A stretch of DNA of 22,820 bases from Lactobacillus mulieris (GTDB lineage Bacteria; Bacillota; Bacilli; Lactobacillales; Lactobacillaceae), in contig NZ_SDGL01000017.1 of NCBI RefSeq assembly GCF_007095465.1, positions 1-22,820 of the forward strand, given 5' to 3'. Position numbers and translations under genes: made by a program. Every line of letters begins with the position of its first letter. Positions within the stretch are counted from its first letter, which is position 1. The notes beneath the pieces are model-generated. The model saw only the letters and a list, made by a program, of their open reading frames with translations, did no database searches and had not been told where the DNA came from. This document shows, piece after piece, positions 22,383 through 22,820 of the stretch.

Positions 22383-22820
22383 TCACTTAAATAAAGACTT
22401 TTTAATGATTAGATACTCAAACACCAGAGCTATTAGCCCTATAAAACTAACTATAATTCCTAATTTCAAACCTGGCATTGTATGCTTTAAAGTGACTTTG
22501 TGTTTCCCTTTTGGTAAATCTAAAGCAATAAATCTATTTAGGGCTTTCACAATCTTGACAGGCTTTCCATCACTAAAAGCTTTCCAGCCAGATGTGTATG
22601 GAATAGTAGTAATTAAAGACTGCCCTTGTTTGATATTGACAATCCCTTCAATTTGATTATTTGTCCATTTGGATAATTTAAGTCGGTTGTTTTGTGCATA
22701 AGAAATTGTTTTATTAAGAGCTTGTTTATTGAGTAAGTAAAGCTCAGGATTTAATAGTGATCCTTTTGAAATTTCTTTCTTTAACTTAATTTTCAAAGTA
22801 ACTTTGCCACTCTTAGGCAC
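22383..22820 (-). CDS. C-terminal part of a YfhO-family membrane protein (cut by window edge)
   Basis: The last 145 residues of a large membrane protein whose 5' part lies beyond the window. A GTG at the very edge is chance, not a start. The visible part has an extracytoplasmic strand-rich domain with TTIPYTSGWKAFSDGKPV and DLPKGKHKVTLKH, then PGLKLGIIVSFIGLIALVF (one TM) and a basic tail KKSLFK. That closing pattern is characteristic of YfhO proteins, multi-pass GT-C-like membrane proteins implicated in glycosylating teichoic acids in Listeria and Bacillus. It lies 80 bp upstream of the GDPD gene on the same strand; both may act on glycerophosphate polymers. No terminator was found between them. 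Confidence 0.82.
   Translation of the reverse strand: MPKSGKVTLKIKLKKEISKGSLLNPELYLLNKQALNKTISYAQNNRLKLSKWTNNQIEGIVNIKQGQSLITTIPYTSGWKAFSDGKPVKIVKALNRFIALDLPKGKHKVTLKHTMPGLKLGIIVSFIGLIALVFEYLIIKKSLFK

Noticed and set aside
22818..22820. GTG at the right edge as the start of the last gene
   Set aside because: The frame is open to the edge and the protein begins in mid-domain; YfhO proteins are several hundred residues longer.

Overview
The window is AT-rich, tightly packed chromosomal DNA from a low-GC Gram-positive. It best fits a host-associated Lactobacillus of the acidophilus/gasseri/johnsonii group. The reasons are the gene set (PepO, Kup, a secreted glucosaminidase with C-terminal SH3-like repeats, a secreted 3D-domain protein, a split ThrE pair, a second PlsY-type acyltransferase, a YfhO-like protein), the strong AAGGAGG-type ribosome binding sites, TTG/GTG starts, and intrinsic terminators at nearly every gene end. 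The species is an inference; no rRNA or other typing marker is present.

Layout, left to right. The left edge carries a decayed junction: the C-terminal end of a DDE-type transposase and, in another frame, the C-terminal remnant of a gene that may have encoded a solute-binding protein. Next are an MFS exporter (325-1539) and the cytoplasmic oligopeptidase PepO (1642-3585). PepO converges on a Kup potassium transporter (3620-5665, minus), and one compact two-way terminator separates them. Upstream of kup is a small acidic protein of unknown function (minus), then a 438-bp gene-free, palindrome-rich AT stretch, then a secreted N-acetylglucosaminidase-type autolysin with five SH3-like wall-binding repeats (6612-8432). 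A CPA2-type cation/proton antiporter with RCK domains (8513-10300) converges on a secreted 3D-domain protein (minus). That protein's reading frame has no ordinary start codon at the position where its signal peptide begins.

The middle holds a two-TM protein of unknown function, an ABC-F ATPase and the two halves of a ThrE-type amino-acid exporter, probably one transcriptional run (11202-14411). A TetR-family regulator (minus) is divergent from an ABC ATPase/FtsX-type permease pair (15133-18395). The intergenic region carries two TGTACA boxes that are plausible operators, so this looks like a self-contained repressor-controlled efflux or peptide-response module.

The right part contains a probable structured small RNA with its own promoter and terminator (about 18412-18577), then gpmA (glycolysis), an LCP-family wall-polymer ligase followed 2 bp later by a PlsY-type acyltransferase, and on the minus strand a membrane-anchored glycerophosphodiester phosphodiesterase and the C-terminal end of a YfhO-like membrane protein cut by the window edge.

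Two functional themes recur. One is the cell envelope: autolysin, 3D protein, LCP ligase, PlsY, GDPD and YfhO. The other is ion balance and efflux: Kup, the CPA2 antiporter, MFS, the FtsX-type ABC system and ThrE. I saw no prophage, CRISPR array or defence island. The items I consider least explained are the small RNA upstream of gpmA, the non-canonical start of the 3D-domain gene, and the palindromic gene-free region before the autolysin.
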